From NCBI GenBank assembly GCA_021732995.1, contig JAKFWA010000107.1, positions 1-64,000 of the forward strand: 64,000 bases of DNA. The letters run 5' to 3'. Under the pieces are notes generated by a model. The model made no database searches and was not told the DNA's origin. It saw nothing but the letters and a program-made list of their open reading frames with translations. The position numbers and the translations under genes were made by a program. Source of the DNA: Planctomycetaceae bacterium (lineage in GTDB: Bacteria > Planctomycetota > Planctomycetia > Planctomycetales > Planctomycetaceae). Below are positions 45,533-55,400 of the stretch, one piece after another (position 1 is the stretch's first letter; the number at the start of each line of letters is the position of its first letter).

Positions 45533-46476
45533 CACGCTTTCTCCTTGCCCGGCCAGTTGCTCCACCACTGCTGGAAGAGTTTCAGTTGTGCTTCGGCAAA
45601 GTGCTGTTGGCTGGGTGAGAGTCGGTCGGATTCGTTGAAGTGCAGTTCGTAGTCGGCCTCGCCGAGCAGCACGAGCAGATGCTTGTAGTACAGCACTAGA
45701 TCCGGCCCTTCGTCGAAACGGGACAGCTCGGTGAGGGCGTCTTCCAGTTCCCTGGCCAGTCGGCGGGCTTCGACGTCACCGGCGGCAGCTCGTTTGCAAA
45801 GCGCGATCAAGTGCAGCACTTCACGCGGTAGGCAATTCCCGATGCCGGTGATCGCACCCACCGCGCCGCAGCGAATGAAGCCATGACACACTTGCGTATC
45901 AACACCGACCATCAGCAGGACGTTGCTGTCGGCATGAGTGATGTGCTCGGCGGCGTAGCTCAAAGAGTCTGCACCGCCGAATTCCTTAAAGCCGACGAGA
46001 TTTGAAAACTCGCGCCGCAGATCGTTGAACAGGTCGGCTTTGGTCTCGAACCCATAGTAGGGACTGTTGTAAATCACGGAGGGCAGATCGGGTGCCGCAC
46101 GGAGCACTCCCGCGAAGTGCGCTCGCTGGGCCGCTGGAGAAGTTCCACGTGACATGAGTCGGGGAATGACCATCAACCCCTTGGCTCCCACTCGCTGCGC
46201 ATGAGCCGCATGTGCGGCGGCTCGCGCGGGATTCTGAGCACCCGTGCCGACGATGACTGGAACTCCGGATTCCGTCAGTCGGCGGACACCTTCCTGTCGT
46301 TGCTCATCCGTCAGCAGCGGCCAGTCTCCCATCGAGCCGCAGTACACGACGCCGTTCATCCCAGCCGCCATCAGGGCCTGAGCCTTCTTCACGAGGGCCG
46401 GATAATTCGGCGTGCGATCAGCCAGGCAAGGCGTCATCAGTGCCGGGACACAGCCTTGGAAAATGTTTGAGTTCAT
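45532..46476 (-). CDS. DapA-family (dihydrodipicolinate synthase/N-acetylneuraminate lyase) aldolase
   Basis: The 314-residue TIM-barrel protein starts at 46476 (MNSNIFQGCVPALMTPC) after a GAGGAA site. It keeps the family GxxGE-like position as GSMGDWPLLT, the catalytic Tyr in VIYNSPYYG and the Schiff-base Lys in LVGFKEFGG. Members make or split 2-keto acids through pyruvate, and some act as pyrroline-hydroxy-carboxylate deaminases in hydroxyproline breakdown. Its stop overlaps the next gene by ATGA. It lies 34 bases after the S9 peptidase gene and near an enolase-superfamily dehydratase of the 3-hydroxyproline type, which supports an amino-acid catabolic role. Confidence 0.88.
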   Translation of the reverse strand: MNSNIFQGCVPALMTPCLADRTPNYPALVKKAQALMAAGMNGVVYCGSMGDWPLLTDEQRQEGVRRLTESGVPVIVGTGAQNPARAAAHAAHAQRVGAKGLMVIPRLMSRGTSPAAQRAHFAGVLRAAPDLPSVIYNSPYYGFETKADLFNDLRREFSNLVGFKEFGGADSLSYAAEHITHADSNVLLMVGVDTQVCHGFIRCGAVGAITGIGNCLPREVLHLIALCKRAAAGDVEARRLARELEDALTELSRFDEGPDLVLYYKHLLVLLGEADYELHFNESDRLSPSQQHFAEAQLKLFQQWWSNWPGKEKA

Positions 46477-46510
46477 CGCGTTTCCTCGCCAAAAGGTGAT
46501 TGTTCCAGGG

Positions 46511-48778
46511 CTACTTAGGTCCGAGTGGAAGGTGCTCAATCAAGTAACGAGTCATCAACAGGCGCAGGTGGACTGCGGTCCCTTTTCCTTCCCGCAGGCC
46601 GTGGTCGCGATTGGGGTAGGCCATGTAGTCGAAGCGCTTGCCCAACTCGATGAGTCGATCGACAAGACCTTCGGTGATTTGAAGATGTGTGTTGGTTTCT
46701 CCGGTGCCATGCACGATCAGCAGATCTCCCCGCAAGCCCTCTGCGAAATTGATCGCCGCCGCACGGCGGTAGCCTTCCGGGTTCACATCGGGAGTGCGCA
46801 TGAAGATCTCTTGAAACCAGGCGTTGTAGAGATCCGGCTGCGGTTTCGGGGCCACCGCGATGCCGACGTGGTACACGTCGGGCTTGCGGAACATCGCGTT
46901 CAACGTGTTCGAGCCGCCGCCGCTCCAGCCCCAAATTCCTACTCGCGACAAGTCCACAAACGATCGCGTGCCGCCGAGTTCCTTCACGCCAGCAGCCTGC
47001 TCTTCGGTCGAGAGTGGGCCGAGACTTCCATAGACCGCTCTTCGCCATGCGGCTCCTTTCGGGGCGGGTGTCCCACGGCCATCCATCGAGACCACCAGAT
47101 ATCCGAAGTCGGCAATCATTCGATGAAACATCGAGTGATTCTGGCCGCCAGTCCAATCGTCAAGGACCGTCTGACCGTGCGGCTCGCCGTAGATAAAGAC
47201 GAAGACCGGGTACTTCTTCGTCGCGTCGAAGTCGCGCGGCTTGATCATCCACGCATCCATCACGACGCCGTTTCCGATGTCGAGCTTCAAGAACTCGGTG
47301 GGCCGAGTAATCAATGGGCTGACTCGACGGCGGCACTCGGAATTGTCCTCCAGGACTCGCACCGAGCGATGTTCAGGAAGCTCCACCAAGTCGATCACGG
47401 GCGGCGAGTCGAACGTCGAATAGGTATGGAACGCCCACTTGCGATCGGGCGAGAAGTCGTATCGGTGAGTGCCCGGCTGGTCCGCAGGAGTCACTCGCTC
47501 AGCATCGCCCGTTCCATCCAGTCGAATGCGATAGAGGTAGCGCTGAGTAGCGTTCTCCGGCGACGCGAGAAAGTAGAACCAGTCGCCGCTCGCATCGACC
47601 GGCCCGCGGCCGATGATGTCGCTGGCGTGCTTAGTCAGCAGCTTCTGATTCTTGCCATCTCGCGAAATCAGGTAGGCGTGTCGCCAACCATCACGCTCGC
47701 TGAGTAACACAAACGCCTTGCCATCCTGAATCCATTCGAGGCCAGCGTTGGCGGAATAACTGGCATCGACCCAGGCAGGATCCGATTCCTCATACGCCTT
47801 CGTCGTTGTGCCGGTCTTTATGTTCGCGAGTAGAAAGGTCCGCGAGTCGCGCGAGCGACTTAGCATCTCGACGAGTAGTTCTTCCGAGTTGCCCGCCCAA
47901 CTGATGTCGCTGATGTAGAACGTGCCCGGATCGGCTGGCAGGTTCACCCAGCGAGTCTCTCCGCCGTCCGCATTGACGACCCCCACTCGCAACGTCGGGA
48001 TCGGCGTCCCGACGCGAGCAAACCGTTGGAGCGACACTTCCGGATAGGTCGGATCCGTCGGATGAACAACGGGGCGTTGGCGAACCTTTGAAGAATCGGA
48101 TTGAAGGTAAGCAATCTGTCGCCCGTCAGGACTCCAGCTTGCCTGGACCAGCGATTGATCAGGACGCCAATTGCTCTGAACTCCATTTTCACGCACGCTC
48201 TGAGCTTCAGTCTGCGACAGGGATGTCGTTCGCTGACTGGACAGATCGAACACATAAAGATCCAGACCGCGCGCGAAGAGAAGTCGATCCCCTTTCGGAG
48301 AGAACGTGCTCTCCAACGACAACCGAGGGATCTCGGCTTTGATCGCTGTGAGGTCTCCGGATTTCGAATCGAACAACCAGTAACTCGTTTTCCCACTGGT
48401 GGAGACTCGCGCGTGCAACAAGAACTGGCTGGCGACGGGCGATTGAACGAATTCCTGAATCGCCAGTCGATCACGCGTGCCTGGCACAACGAGCTTGTCG
48501 GCGCCGATCAACGTGGACCGCTTACCACTCGCCACGTCGTACTGCACGAGTGCTGGATCGGCACCATCCTTCGATTTTTCAAGCACCAAGTAGCCGGAGC
48601 TGTCTCGCAGCCACCTTCCGGAAAACGTGGCAGGTGCAAACTCCCGCGTGTCATAGATCGCTTTCAACCGAGTCTCGGCCTCGCCCAGGATTCTTGCATG
48701 ACTTGCCCGGTCGTCCGCAGCGACGAACGCGCTGGCGATGACCAGCCAGCAAGTCATAAACGCGGAGACTCGACTCAT
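46511..48778 (-). CDS. S9-family prolyl-oligopeptidase/DPP4-like secreted peptidase
   Basis: From ATG 48778 the protein is 755 residues with a signal peptide (SAFMTCWLVIASAFVAADD). Residues about 40-490 form a DPP4-like propeller (ASWSPDGRQIAYLQSD and similar), and the C-terminal 250 residues are the hydrolase: GIWGWSGGGSNTLNA carries the catalytic Ser and NRDHGL the His. The acid residue, Asp in DPP4 (HGTADDN), is Glu here (HGTGETNTH). Enzymes of this group remove dipeptides after Pro. The neighbouring genes could use the released proline-type amino acids. It lies 79 bases after the dehydratase gene on the same strand. Confidence 0.9.
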   Translation of the reverse strand: MSRVSAFMTCWLVIASAFVAADDRASHARILGEAETRLKAIYDTREFAPATFSGRWLRDSSGYLVLEKSKDGADPALVQYDVASGKRSTLIGADKLVVPGTRDRLAIQEFVQSPVASQFLLHARVSTSGKTSYWLFDSKSGDLTAIKAEIPRLSLESTFSPKGDRLLFARGLDLYVFDLSSQRTTSLSQTEAQSVRENGVQSNWRPDQSLVQASWSPDGRQIAYLQSDSSKVRQRPVVHPTDPTYPEVSLQRFARVGTPIPTLRVGVVNADGGETRWVNLPADPGTFYISDISWAGNSEELLVEMLSRSRDSRTFLLANIKTGTTTKAYEESDPAWVDASYSANAGLEWIQDGKAFVLLSERDGWRHAYLISRDGKNQKLLTKHASDIIGRGPVDASGDWFYFLASPENATQRYLYRIRLDGTGDAERVTPADQPGTHRYDFSPDRKWAFHTYSTFDSPPVIDLVELPEHRSVRVLEDNSECRRRVSPLITRPTEFLKLDIGNGVVMDAWMIKPRDFDATKKYPVFVFIYGEPHGQTVLDDWTGGQNHSMFHRMIADFGYLVVSMDGRGTPAPKGAAWRRAVYGSLGPLSTEEQAAGVKELGGTRSFVDLSRVGIWGWSGGGSNTLNAMFRKPDVYHVGIAVAPKPQPDLYNAWFQEIFMRTPDVNPEGYRRAAAINFAEGLRGDLLIVHGTGETNTHLQITEGLVDRLIELGKRFDYMAYPNRDHGLREGKGTAVHLRLLMTRYLIEHLPLGPK

Positions 48779-48857
48779 TGCTGTTTCTTTCGCTGATTGT
48801 TGAGGAATGGATTTCTGTTCGTGAGCGCCTTGCCGCTCACAACCGGGCGTGCCGTAA

Positions 48858-49961
48858 TCACACAACCTCTACGACTCGTTTGCCGATCACTTCGCCACGC
48901 GGAGTGATGCCGAGTCCCGGTGACATGGATGCTTTCATGAATCCGTTTTCGCGCTGTGGAGCGCCGGCCGCCGTGCTGACGGTGACGTAGCTGTTGAAGT
49001 CGGTGCTGGTGAAGCGGAACTCTTCGGGCGTGCTGTGCGCCAGATGCGCGATCGCGGCCGTGGTGATGTCGCCGCCCCAACTGTCTTCCAGCGTCATCGC
49101 GATTCCCATCGAGGCGCACAGATCGCGAACCTGCTTCGTCTTCGTCAGGCCACCGAGTTTGCTGATCTTCAGATTCACAACGTCCATCGCGAGGTCGGCC
49201 TTGGCTCGCAGCAGCATGTCGAGACCATCGACATTCTCATCCAGGACGAAGGGATGATCCGTGTGCCGACGCACGGCCAGACATTCTTCGTAAGTCAGAC
49301 ACGGCTGCTCGATATAGACATCAACGTCTCGAACGGCGCGAACCACGCGCATCGCTTCGTGCTGCGTCCAGCCGGTGTTGGCGTCGGCGACGAGACGATC
49401 GGTCGGTTGCAGAATCTTGCGGACTTGGCGGATGCGTTCGATGTCCTGATCGGGATCGCCGCCGACCTTCAGTTGGAAGCGCGTGTAACCCTGCTTGCGA
49501 TACTCGGCGACATTGCGAGCCATCTCATCAGGCGGCTGCTGCGAGATCGCTCGATACAGCCGCACGCTTTCACCAAACCGGCCTCCCATCAGCACACAAA
49601 CCGGCAGCCCCGTGACTTTGCCGAGGATGTCCCAGCAGGCGATGTCGATTCCCGACTTCACATACGGATGCCCCTTGAGCGCCGCGTCCATTCGGTGGTT
49701 CAGCTTGGCAAGCTCGCGCGGATCAAAGCCGATCAGATGCGGGCCAAGTTCCCGCAGTCCGGCTCGCACACCTTCGGCATACGCCGGCAGATAGAACGGC
49801 CCCAGCGGACAGACCTCGCCGTATCCGACCAGCCCGCAGTCGGTCTCGACTCCGACGATCGTGCTATCGAACACCGACACCGACTTCCCGCCGGACCACT
49901 TGTACGAGCCTTCGACCAACGGAAGTTCGACGCGGTGTGCAAAGATGCGTGCGATCTTCAT
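48858..49961 (-). CDS. Enolase-superfamily dehydratase/racemase, cis-3-hydroxyproline dehydratase-like
   Basis: The 367-residue protein starts at 49961 ([15 protein letters not shown]). The capping domain (1-125) is followed by a barrel with Lys in RFQLKVGGD, metal ligands Asp in VADANTGW, Glu in YIEQPC and Asp/Glu in VLDENV, Lys in [10 protein letters not shown], and EDSWGGDI. That set, especially LKVGG and EDSWGGDI with [10 protein letters not shown], is the pattern I know from cis-3-hydroxy-L-proline dehydratase and betaine epimerase members. It would dehydrate or epimerise a proline derivative in the cytoplasm. It heads a minus-strand run with a prolyl peptidase and a DapA-family enzyme. 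The exact substrate is not certain. Confidence 0.82.
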   Translation of the reverse strand: MKIARIFAHRVELPLVEGSYKWSGGKSVSVFDSTIVGVETDCGLVGYGEVCPLGPFYLPAYAEGVRAGLRELGPHLIGFDPRELAKLNHRMDAALKGHPYVKSGIDIACWDILGKVTGLPVCVLMGGRFGESVRLYRAISQQPPDEMARNVAEYRKQGYTRFQLKVGGDPDQDIERIRQVRKILQPTDRLVADANTGWTQHEAMRVVRAVRDVDVYIEQPCLTYEECLAVRRHTDHPFVLDENVDGLDMLLRAKADLAMDVVNLKISKLGGLTKTKQVRDLCASMGIAMTLEDSWGGDITTAAIAHLAHSTPEEFRFTSTDFNSYVTVSTAAGAPQRENGFMKASMSPGLGITPRGEVIGKRVVEVV

Positions 49962-50020
49962 GGGACGCGTTCCTGCTTTGCGGATGAGGGATTTCAAGTC
50001 GCAATTGTAGTTTTAGCGAC

Positions 50021-50200
50021 GGCCACTCTCTTGGCTTAGAATCGCATCGAGCCATGAATCCGCGCACAGAACATCCCGAACCTGCCATGTCTCCGTGCGT
50101 TTCGCACGTTGAGATCGCGTTGTTGGAAACGCTCTTCGACCGTTCGCCAAACCGGGCTTTATTTTCAAAAACATTGAATGAGAGACACTGCGTTGATTGG
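50021..50200 (+). pseudogene. Truncated duplicate of the PAS-AraC regulator promoter and 5' end
   Basis: Bases 50021-50165 align closely with 62790-62934, which cover the upstream region and first ~35 codons of the intact PAS-AraC gene. Both share CTCTCTTGGCT, AATCCGCGCACAGAACATC and CTCTTCGACCGTTCGCC. The start here is ATG at 50054 (GTG in the intact copy). The match ends after SVNRALFSK-like codons and the rest of the PAS and HTH domains is missing. It is a remnant of a second regulator of the same family, divergent from the dehydratase gene. Confidence 0.8.
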
Positions 50201-50320
50201 GTCGCTCGGCGCAGTAGCCGTTTCGATGACCGCTTGCTGGATGTCGTAGGCGAATGACACAACCTTCGCTCATCAACGACTCCCGGCACTGACCCTATCG
50301 TTCTGGCCGGGGCTGAAAAC

Positions 50321-52210
50321 TCATCGTTCCGCTGCCGAAGCATAGGGAGTAGTCGTTCCCTCACTGCGTTCTACGAACTTGGTTTTCTTCCCGCGAGTCT
50401 CCTGGATCAGCGTCGTGAACGGATGGCCGCTGTAGCAGACTTCGCTGAAGAACGTGAAGATGGACGAGTTGTCGTTAACGAACATCGGGGCGAGCTTTCC
50501 GGCTGTCGTGGTGTAGCTGAAGCCGCCCAGGATTTCGCTGCGACCGCCACCATGCGTGTGGAGTAGCGTGCCGCCGCGTTCGGTCTTGTAGCCGAGCACC
50601 CATAGGTCGCTGTGATCGTTCACAACATGCGTCCCTTCGTTTTCGACGTTGAGTTGTCGTGCCCAGACTTTTTGATTCTTGAGTTTCAGGTCGTGCGTCA
50701 CGAAGTCCTCGAAGAAGAGTTCGCCCCCTTCGGCTTTGCGAGTCATAGTCAGGTCACAGTCCGAGACGCTACGGAACAAGACTGTCCGTTTCGTGTCGAT
50801 CTCGACGCCACCGTGGATGTACGCGAAGTGTTCAAGAGAAACGACGGGAGATGCTCCGTCACCGATGCGGAAGTCTGGTTTCACGTTGCCCAAGTAGTCG
50901 ATCATGCCGCCGACGCCGACGACCCGGCGCACCTTGCGACGAATCACCACGGTGGTCTTCAGCGCGTACGAACCGGGCAGAAAGACTGTGGTAGCTCCGG
51001 AGTCCATCGCTTTTTGAATCGCAGCAGACGAATCGTGCTGGCCGGTGGGATCTGCGCCGAAGTTGTCCGCGTTGGCCCACGTCTGCGGGTCATCGACGGG
51101 AACCTCGGGAGGCTCTTTGATCATCAACCGTATGGATCCCGATCTCGAAGGAAAGGGACTGGTCGCTGCGTGCGAGCAGTACTCGGCAACATTCGGCCCT
51201 TCGCTGCCGGGCTTGTCTGCGCCGGCAATGCGGAACGCCGCCGCCGAATCGGGCGTGGCGACATCGCCGACCGCGCGGCCGTAGCCGCTCGTCCGGATGT
51301 CGCGCAGAAAGATGCGTCCGCCGTTGAAGTTCACAATGGCGGGCATCTTCGCAGCGGCATCCTTACCATGCAGCTCTGCGTCGATCAGGCAGAGCGTGCC
51401 GTAGCTTTGGATCGCGGGGACGGCACTCTCGCTGACGAGTCCTCGAATGCTGATCGCCTGACCTTCGTTCGTGAATCCAAATTGAGTCTGTCCGCGCAGC
51501 GTGATGTGCTCGAAAGTCTGCCCGTTCACCGCTCGCGCCGTGCTGATGCCGCGTTGAAAGCCGCTAACCTCGCAGTTCCGCACGAGCAACGGACCATTCA
51601 TGTCGCGATGACCGAGATCAAGTCCGACGAGCCCGCTTCCCTCGCCAGCGATGATACGACAGTTGCGCACGGCTCCGGAATTGTTTGAGTAGAACTGCAA
51701 GCCGATCGCACCGGGATTGTTGCTACCAACATCGAACGTCACGTCCTGTATGTAATTGTGAAACCAGTCCGCCGAGCCAAACCCACCGCACCACATGATA
51801 CTCGCGGGCTGTTTCAGATCGGTGAATGTTGCGTCCTTCAGCCGAATGACGGTCTTCGTGACGTTCTGCCCCTGAATGAAATTCTTACCCCACGCATCGC
51901 GCCCCGCCGAGTTCTTCTTCGACCAGTTCAGTGTCTTGGAAATCAGATACGTCCCGTTCGGAAAATAGAGCAGCTTGTGTTGCCCCATCACATCGAAGAG
52001 CGCTCGTTGAAGTGCCTCGGTGTCATCGGTCTGGCCGTCTCCCCTCGCGTGATACGGAGCCTGCGTGACATCGACGACCGCCGGGCTCGCCGGGTACGAA
52101 ATGTTGGACTTCTCATCGAAGGTCGCGCCAAACTCAGGCGCTTCCTTAGCGTGAGCAGCACTTGACCCAAGACAGGCCACTCCGAAAACAAGCCAGCGGA
52201 GAGAGCGCAT
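50321..52210 (-). CDS. Secreted right-handed beta-helix protein (pectate-lyase-3/GH28-like)
   Basis: The 629-residue protein starts at 52210 with a signal peptide (SLRWLVFGVACLGSSAAHA). A pectate-lyase-3-type beta helix begins near residue 45 (VTQAPYHARGDGQTDDTEALQRAL, LLYFPNGTYLISKTL) and runs for most of the length. A second such start occurs near residue 400 (ADNFGADPTGQHDSSAAIQKA, TTVFLPGSYAL), so the chain may hold two helix domains. It is a paralogue of the protein at 12168-14582 but lacks its discoidin module. Role: binding or splitting a uronate polysaccharide outside the cell. It is followed on the minus strand by nothing co-directional before the truncated AraC copy. Confidence 0.82.
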   Translation of the reverse strand: MRSLRWLVFGVACLGSSAAHAKEAPEFGATFDEKSNISYPASPAVVDVTQAPYHARGDGQTDDTEALQRALFDVMGQHKLLYFPNGTYLISKTLNWSKKNSAGRDAWGKNFIQGQNVTKTVIRLKDATFTDLKQPASIMWCGGFGSADWFHNYIQDVTFDVGSNNPGAIGLQFYSNNSGAVRNCRIIAGEGSGLVGLDLGHRDMNGPLLVRNCEVSGFQRGISTARAVNGQTFEHITLRGQTQFGFTNEGQAISIRGLVSESAVPAIQSYGTLCLIDAELHGKDAAAKMPAIVNFNGGRIFLRDIRTSGYGRAVGDVATPDSAAAFRIAGADKPGSEGPNVAEYCSHAATSPFPSRSGSIRLMIKEPPEVPVDDPQTWANADNFGADPTGQHDSSAAIQKAMDSGATTVFLPGSYALKTTVVIRRKVRRVVGVGGMIDYLGNVKPDFRIGDGASPVVSLEHFAYIHGGVEIDTKRTVLFRSVSDCDLTMTRKAEGGELFFEDFVTHDLKLKNQKVWARQLNVENEGTHVVNDHSDLWVLGYKTERGGTLLHTHGGGRSEILGGFSYTTTAGKLAPMFVNDNSSIFTFFSEVCYSGHPFTTLIQETRGKKTKFVERSEGTTTPYASAAER

Positions 52211-52481
52211 CACAATCAAAGGACGGTTGCAGCCAAGCATCGTGATGTCTCGCGAACAGATGACGGGAAGTTTGAGAAACTTTGAGCCCCGGCCTATCAG
52301 GCTCCTGCGACACAATCGGCGTTTGCCAAAGCCTCAACAACGACGTACGACTCATGGCAACTCTCATTCTCCGCAAAGTCTCGCCGAACCCATCGGCGAC
52401 AGGTTACAAGAGACTGCCGTGCGGCGGCAGGAATTTGGTGTCGCTGATTGCGAACGCCATGAAATTCGACGAATAGGTAGA
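52211..52481. other. Intergenic region between two minus-strand genes
   Basis: No gene is recognised. A plus-strand 40-codon frame beginning at 52354 exists but has no family match. The part next to 52210 should hold the promoter of the beta-helix gene. Confidence 0.4.
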
Positions 52482-55400
52482 TCACTCGACAAGCCACACG
52501 CCCCACTCGGCCGGGTGTAATTCGGCTTCGCAGGGAGTGTCGCTGACGATGCTCGCGGCGGGACTGCTGTTGAAGAGGTAGGCTCGGCGTTCGGTGACGA
52601 GTCCCGCTTCGTTGCCCCACAGGATGCCGATGTCGCCGCGCAGTCGTAGGCCGCTGCCGAGATGTTTGAGTTCGATGTGGTCGCAACTCAGACGGGCTTC
52701 GACCACATAGCCTGTCTTCGTCGTCTGGAACGCGACTTGGGTATCGCCGACCGGCAGTACCGAAGCGAACGTATGCGACTTCACGGGGGACTCAAACTTG
52801 AGGGCTTCTTCAGGCTTCGCATCCGGCTTGACCGGACGATACGCCATGACGATCGGACCCTTTTCGCTCGGCGCGATCAGCATGCGGATGTCTCCGGCCA
52901 CGGGTGAAGTGCGGTCAGGACGATCAGGGCCAAGGGAGAGATCAATCGCGTCGCCGGTTTTGAACGCGAACTTGGGATCAGTTCCAGCGTTCTTCCAAGG
53001 AGACGGGTCTTCGACCTCGGCGAGCAGCCACAGGTTCTCGAGTGTGTGAGCGATCGCGACCTTCGCAGCGACATCGTCGCCGACTTTGATCTGGTGACGA
53101 GCGATGTCTTTCCACTCAACAGGATCGCCATCGACTTTGAACGCAGGAAATCGGCCGCGCACGTTCGGGACGCGCAGCGGACTAGCCTGACGCGCCAGCG
53201 AAGGATCTGGTGGTGAATTCGGTGAGGTATCCGGCCCTCGCTCAGGCTTCGGATTGCTTTCCGTGAGAGTGACCGTGCCCGCATCGAACCGGCGAACCGA
53301 TTCCAGTCCTTCGACGCGCACGACCTGGCAACCGTTGCGGCCGAACATGTAACGCACAACACCATCGTCCTGCCGAGCCATCATGCCACCAAACGGTTCG
53401 TCGTAGAGACTGATGTTGGTCCAATCGGCTCCGAAGTCTTCTTTGCCTCCCCAGCCTTGCGGGGATTCGCGGCTGTCCTTGAAGAGCGGGCTGACGAATA
53501 GACCGTCTTCGCTCCACAGGAACGACTGGCCTTTGTTGCCCTGCATGGCCACGACGTGCCCAACTTCGCTACGGGAGTCGATGATACCTGCGTAGTGCAG
53601 CTCGCCGACGCTGCGACCCGTCTGGCCGGGTTGGTGCAGCGTAGAACTCCACGAAGCATGCACGGCCGGCCAATTGCTGCGGTAGGTCCCCTTCGTCTGG
53701 CCGCTCCGGTCGGTGAAGAGGTGATGTCCCGCCTGATACACGCCCGCCTGCGGACTGTTGAACTTGCCCTGCAAACCCGTGACGAGATGCTGGCCCACGG
53801 GCAAGTAGTGTTGCGCGATCGGCAACCGATTGGCCGAGGCCACGTCGTACACCGGCACGCCTTGGGCCGTGAATCTTTGCGGCTTGAGCTCGATCCCCTC
53901 GACATACCAGATCAACTCGCCCGACGGTGGATAGCCGGTGCCGACATCGGCTCTGTAAGTAGATCCCGGCAGATGCTGGAACTCATCTGGTTGAGCCTTC
54001 GCGTCGGCGTTTAAGTCGGTCCATAAGAAGACTGCTTTAGGCTCGTCTTTCACTTTGGGGAACGCCTTGTTGTGCTCGTGCGAACCGATGGCCAAGATCG
54101 GTCGGTACGCGCCACGCTCGTCCGCCTGGAACAGAATCGGGAAGCCATTCGATTGCAGTAGATACTCGCGCATCGAACCGCTGATATCGCTGCGGAACAA
54201 TCGCGCTGAACCAAACAGCGTCCAGGGAGCACCGGTCCAAATCCAGAACGGCGCGTCAGGCGGTTGAGCGACACTGGCATAACGCCACGGCCGATAGCCC
54301 GGCTTCTTTCCCGGGTCCAGCTTGTAGAGCACTCCGTAGCCGTATCCGAGTGTCGGGTCTTGCTCGTGCAGGCAGCAGGTGTTTGCCGAGTACCACGTGG
54401 TACCAACGAAATCCTTCTTGAACTGACTGTCTCGATCCCAAACCGCGATGCGGCGAATCAGACCGAAGCCGTCCGGTCGGTCCTGATCACCATTCTCCGC
54501 CACCCACAGCGATCCGTCATCATCGACCGAAATCGCTTCGACACAGTGCAGCGCCGCAGGATCGAACTCCAGCTGCTGGCCCTGACCGCCCTTCGTCCCG
54601 ATCGCGCGAAGTAGTTTGCCGTCCGGTGCGAATACTTTCGTCTGATAGTCCGCGCCGCGGTCCATCACGAACAGGTTGCCGTCTTTGTCAGTCGCCAGCG
54701 CACCCGGCTTTTCCACTTCGGCAGGAGTCACTCGCTCCCACTGCGGATTCGCGTCGTGAGCCGGCACTCGGAATAAGCCTGCGACTGACGAGATCAACAA
54801 CGCTCGTCCCGTCGCATCGAACGCCAAACCATTGCGGTTACCGGCGTGATCCATCGGCAACACGACTCGGTTTTCACCCGTGTTCTTGTCGAAGATGACG
54901 ACGCGATCTTTCCAATTGGCGTCTTTCTCCTTGTGAACGAGCACCGCGGCCTTCTCGGCTCCGACGGCGATGGCCCAGACGTCCTCGTCAAACTTCAGCA
55001 CTGGCTGCGGACCCTTCGCTGTCTGAAACGGAGCGTTGCCTCCGGTGTGATATTTGATCCGCTGGACGTCTTTGCCGCCGCCGAGCGCGATCCACAGCAG
55101 CCCGTCGCTCGCGGCCATTGCTTTCGGCCCGCTCCAACCGCGACCGAACGCATGAGTTTTCTTGTCGTCCGCACCGAGCACAAACCCCGGCGAACCACCC
55201 TCTGCCGTGTGTCCACCAAGTGCGACTCGCCACGCACCGTTATTGTGACCTCGCAGGCATGCGATGGCGTGAGGATACCCATGATCTCCCCCCCAGCCGC
55301 TGTTCTTATAGTGCTCCCAAGGCGGCGAGCCGGGATTGAGAAAGCTGTACTCGTAGATGCACTTCAAACCGCGATGCGAACAACCTCGAATGCGATACGT

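Noticed and set aside
52354-52476. 40-codon plus-strand frame between beta-helix and sensor genes
   Set aside because: No match, no conserved features; kept as intergenic.
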